A stretch of DNA of 14,147 bases from Balneolales bacterium. Lineage in GTDB: Bacteria; Bacteroidota; Rhodothermia; Balneolales; Natronogracilivirgulaceae. Below, piece after piece: positions 7,797 through 14,147 of this stretch. The stretch lies in assembly GCA_007127695.1 (NCBI GenBank), contig SKYW01000202.1, forward strand, positions 1 through 14,147, written 5' to 3'. Position numbers and translations under genes: made by a program. The notes under the pieces were generated by a model. The model saw only the letters and a list, made by a program, of their open reading frames with translations. It was not told the origin of the DNA and did not search any database. Every line of letters starts with the position of its first letter. Position 1 is the first letter of the stretch.

Positions 7797-7846
7797 CAGC
7801 TAAAATACGTGATTTTCAGCTGAAAGACAGGACAAATCAACTGAAA
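7797..7846. promoter_or_regulatory. Three CARCTRAAA motifs at 20-21 bp spacing (candidate operator array)
   Basis: CAGCTAAAA (7797), CAGCTGAAA (7817) and CAACTGAAA (7838) recur at 20 and 21 bp intervals, about two helical turns each. The middle copy lies in a perfect 12-bp palindrome, TTTCAGCTGAAA (7814-7825). Copies 2 and 3 are also followed by similar sequences (GACAGGACA and ATCGGACAGG). They sit between the divergent CotH-like and metH genes. The repeats are seen; binding by a regulator is inference. Confidence 0.4.
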
Positions 7847-7905
7847 ATCGGACAGGGGTTTCCGGCAGGTTTCCCTCCGGCATCCCGACTGACCCTCCTT
7901 TTTTG

Positions 7906-7913
7906 TATATTTG
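7906..7913 (+). promoter_or_regulatory. Bacteroidota-type -7 promoter element for metH
   Basis: TATATTTG matches the Bacteroidota -7 consensus TAnnTTTG exactly and lies 56 bp before the proposed metH start at 7969. No TTTG-type -33 element is found at the usual 19-21 bp upstream, so support rests on one box. If used, transcription would begin near 7918-7921, making a TTG start at 7903 impossible. Confidence 0.4.
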
Positions 7914-7968
7914 TCCACCTTCTATCCACATTATCATTTGTCGCACTTTTTCCCATAAACCGCCTGTT

Positions 7969-11682
<3,714 letters not shown>

Positions 11683-12228
11683 CGGGCCGGACGCCACGTC
11701 ACGCCGCTCTGCCGATTCGACTCCTGCAAATCCCCGACAGGCCGCTCCCCGTCCAGTCGCAACCTGTTCGAACGCTCAGCCGCCGGCCGTATCCACCCGC
11801 TCAGCCGCTCCTCGAAAAAACCTGCCGGCACTTCCGGCGACGCGAGGTAGATCAGATTGCGGTAGGTTTCGAAAAAGAACGGGTCGATTGGCAGCTCCAG
11901 CGCTTTTTTCACGAGCTCTGCGGGGATCTGTTTTGCGGCGGGCACCGGATTCCTCCGGAACCACTCGGCAAAAAACACACGGACAATAAAAGGGTCGCCG
12001 GATCCGAGTACAAATTCCGGCGGACGCTCCAATGAAAGGCCGGTGCTGTACAGAATGCGGACCATATCCTGCCACTGATCCGGATCCGAACGCCGCTGCC
12101 AGGCCTGCTGCGCCTGTTTCTCAGCAAGGCTTAACGGTCCAACCGTGACCGACCGGCTGCCTGTTCCGGCCGATTGCCCCTCTTGCCCGGTGCGCTTTTC
12201 GCTTTCCAGCACGCCTGGCGACTTCTTT

Positions 12229-12270
12229 CGCAGCTCCCATGCCCTTTCCCGCAGCTCCCATGCCCTTTCC
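12229..12270 (-). repeat. Perfect 21-bp tandem duplication inside the membrane peptidase gene
   Basis: Positions 12229-12249 and 12250-12270 are identical, with no mismatch. On the coding (minus) strand the pair encodes two copies of the heptad RERAWEL, at about residues 578-591, in the TPR-like helical region. The duplication is in frame and lengthens a helix by about two turns. Confidence 0.9.
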
Positions 12271-14003
12271 CGCCGCCCGGCTGCCATGTACGCATCGGCC
12301 AACCGAACGCGCAGTAACGGATGCTCCATCAATCCCGGATGCTCCTCGGTCGCAGCCGTGAATTCCTCTGCTGTTGTCTCCGGATAACCCGCTTCCAGCC
12401 GGAGCTGCATCCACTGCATCCATCCGGCTTCCCATCGGGGTTCGGCATCCAGCACATCCTCCAGCAACGCCACGGCACGGACCGAGTCGCCGCGCGCCAG
12501 TGCAAGCCGGAAGGCATCGCGCTTTCGTTGCACGGGTGTCCAGGTGCGCGGACAGCGCTCGTCAAACAGCGAAGGTGTAGTGAACAGGGCCTGGGCGAGC
12601 ACCTCTTCGTCTTCCGTGACGGTCACCCCGGCAACCTTGTGGTGCCAGTCTGTGACCGCATCCCCAAGCCGTTCGCCGTAACCCGAATGCAGCGAAGAGC
12701 GGCGATAGGCCTCCTTGAAGTGCTCCACAGGGTATTCCTGCAGCAGCGTGGCGACAAAAGAGCCCGAAACGGCATAGGCGGCTGGACCTGTTTCGCGATA
12801 GAAACCCGTGAATGAAAACAGCCGCTCCAGCTCTTCCCGGGAATAGAATGCGTCATTGGATACCACCATCTGGTCAAAAGTGAGCCGGGTGGATGAGGCC
12901 GGTGCCAGTGCCACGGCAAGGCCCTCCACCAGTCCTATGCTCCACGAGGCGTTCAGCAGGCGGTTTCCGAACTGGCGTGCGACCACGTGCACCAGTTCGT
13001 GCCTCAGCGTCCCGTCCAGGGCCGATTTCCGCATGTGCATCTGGGGATGGCGGTTCCAGACCGGCACGTAGCTGACGCCTTTGGCGCCGGTATACTGCTG
13101 CATCTGCCATTCGTCGCCATAGAGATAGCTTCGGATGCGCTCCCCTTCCGGCCACCGGATCCCGAGCGTATCGGTCAGTTCCTGAAAATGAAACTCGTGA
13201 AGACGTCCGAGAAAGGCCACCTCATGCAGATGGAAGTCGCTTTTTGAATAGTAAAGATGGAAATGTTCGGTCTGGTGGCTGCCGCCGAGCCCTGCGCGTA
13301 TACGTGATTCCGGCGAGATGATGCCATGTTGTACGGCAAGCAGGTAGTTGAGGGAAATCGATAGCAGGATCAGGGCGAAAAAGCCCTTCAGGAGCCCGTC
13401 GGGGCCGCGAAGATGGGGAATGAGCCAGAAAGCGGCGATCCAGCCGAGGGTGATGAAGCGGTAGAGGATCATCCGGGCGGGAAAAAGCACATTCTGGTCG
13501 TAAATAGCTCCCGGCCAGTATCCAAACACATGGTTGAAAAAGAAAAGCTGCGGCAGGAAATACATCGAAAGCAGCACGCCGCCAGCGGCAACTGCAAAGA
13601 TGAAAACAACCGAGGTGAGCCGTGGCAGGGGGAGGCCGAGATACCGTATTGCCCGTCCGGTCGAAAACCCGAAAAATACGCTGAATAGTGGAATAAAAAG
13701 CCAGAATGCCGCACCATCGGTGCTCAGGCAGCCTGTCAGTCCATCCCTTATGATAAGCGGGATGGAGACGGCATAGACGAACCCGGTAAGCAGCAGCACG
13801 TCGCGGTCCCGGGCGCCCGGGCGCGCGGCCATCCACGCTCCGGCAAACGCGCCGATCGTCCCGGCAACCAGCGCCGAATCCAGGTGGAACGAACGGACGA
13901 GCGGAAACAGCAGCAGGACGCACCCGAGTCCCACCGAACCTGCTAAAAAAAGCAGCCGGTTTCTGCGGATTCCTTGTGTTTTATGTGCGTTTCCTGACAT
14001 CAT

Positions 14004-14066
14004 CACCTATGGTACCCATTCCGTGTCCGGTTTGTCAAAAAGATTTTGCGATTTGCAATTTTTTAC
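14004..14066. promoter_or_regulatory. Short divergent intergenic region at right edge
   Basis: This AT-rich spacer lies between the membrane peptidase gene (minus) and the possible right-edge gene (plus). On the minus strand TTTTTG (14041-14036) and TACCATAG (14014-14007) are 21 bp apart, a weak match to the Bacteroidota -33/-7 arrangement. It would imply a leaderless or nearly leaderless peptidase mRNA. I give this low weight. Confidence 0.25.
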
Positions 14067-14147
14067 ATGGAACTCATTGCTGCTGATCTCCATTATGAGT
14101 ATTGTAAAATAAACGGAACCCAATGGTTTTACTATGCGCGCCTGCCC
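14067..14147 (+). CDS. Possible N-terminus of an unidentified protein (partial at right edge)
   Basis: From ATG 14067 the frame stays open for 27 codons to the window edge, giving MELIAADLHYEYCKINGTQW followed by FYYARLP. The mix of residues and the KINGTQWFYYA stretch resemble the N-terminal strand of alpha/beta-hydrolase-fold proteins (pattern: -NG-x-x-x-x-Y-), but this is too short to assign. It is divergent from the membrane peptidase and begins just after an AT-rich spacer, where a promoter would be expected. An alternative ATG in another frame at 14134 cannot be excluded. Confidence 0.4.
   Translation, partial: MELIAADLHYEYCKINGTQWFYYARLP

Noticed and set aside
7770..7968. Cobalamin or SAM riboswitch before metH
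   Set aside because: The spacer is short, shared with a divergent gene, and no B12-box or SAM-riboswitch core was seen.

Overview
The window reads as chromosomal DNA of a moderately GC-rich bacterium of the Bacteroidota/Rhodothermota/Balneolota (FCB) group. Three things point there: a secreted protein that ends in a type IX secretion (T9SS) C-terminal sorting domain, genes that mostly lack clear Shine-Dalgarno sequences, and a TATATTTG box upstream of metH that matches the Bacteroidota -7 promoter element TAnnTTTG. A marine or halophilic Balneolota/Rhodothermota lineage is my best guess, but it is an inference. No mobile element, CRISPR array, rRNA or tRNA was seen.

Layout. (1) 1-967, minus: N-terminal half of UvrB, cut by the left edge. 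(2) 968-1345: divergent intergenic region with a 44-bp element that can fold as a three-way junction. (3) 1346-2479, plus: an enterobacterial-type fused chorismate mutase/prephenate dehydrogenase (TyrA, T-protein). (4) 2555-2680: an 18-bp minisatellite that runs into the 5' end of (5) 2685-4772, plus: an exported S9 prolyl-oligopeptidase-family peptidase. (6) 4773-5072: AT-rich convergent spacer with a strong hairpin terminator and a 16-bp tandem duplication. (7) 5073-7769, minus: an 898-aa secreted multidomain protein (lamin-tail, chitobiase-like, CotH kinase, InlB-like repeat, T9SS tail). (8) 7770-7968: divergent intergenic region with three CARCTRAAA motifs at 20-21 bp spacing and a promoter-like box. 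(9) 7969-11682, plus: full-length cobalamin-dependent methionine synthase MetH, probably starting at TTG. (10) 11640-14003, minus: a polytopic membrane protein with a gluzincin HExxH domain and a TPR-like C-terminus, overlapping the metH 3' end tail to tail. (11) 14067 to the right edge, plus: the first 27 codons of what may be another gene.

The genes do not form one pathway. DNA repair (uvrB), tyrosine synthesis (tyrA) and methionine synthesis (metH) are housekeeping functions. The S9 peptidase, the CotH-type surface protein and the membrane metallopeptidase form an envelope or secreted layer between them. No convincing new multi-gene system is visible. The most unusual items are the minisatellite at the start of the S9 peptidase gene, the membrane peptidase of unrecognised family, the CotH architecture, the three-way-junction element and the spaced motif array before metH.
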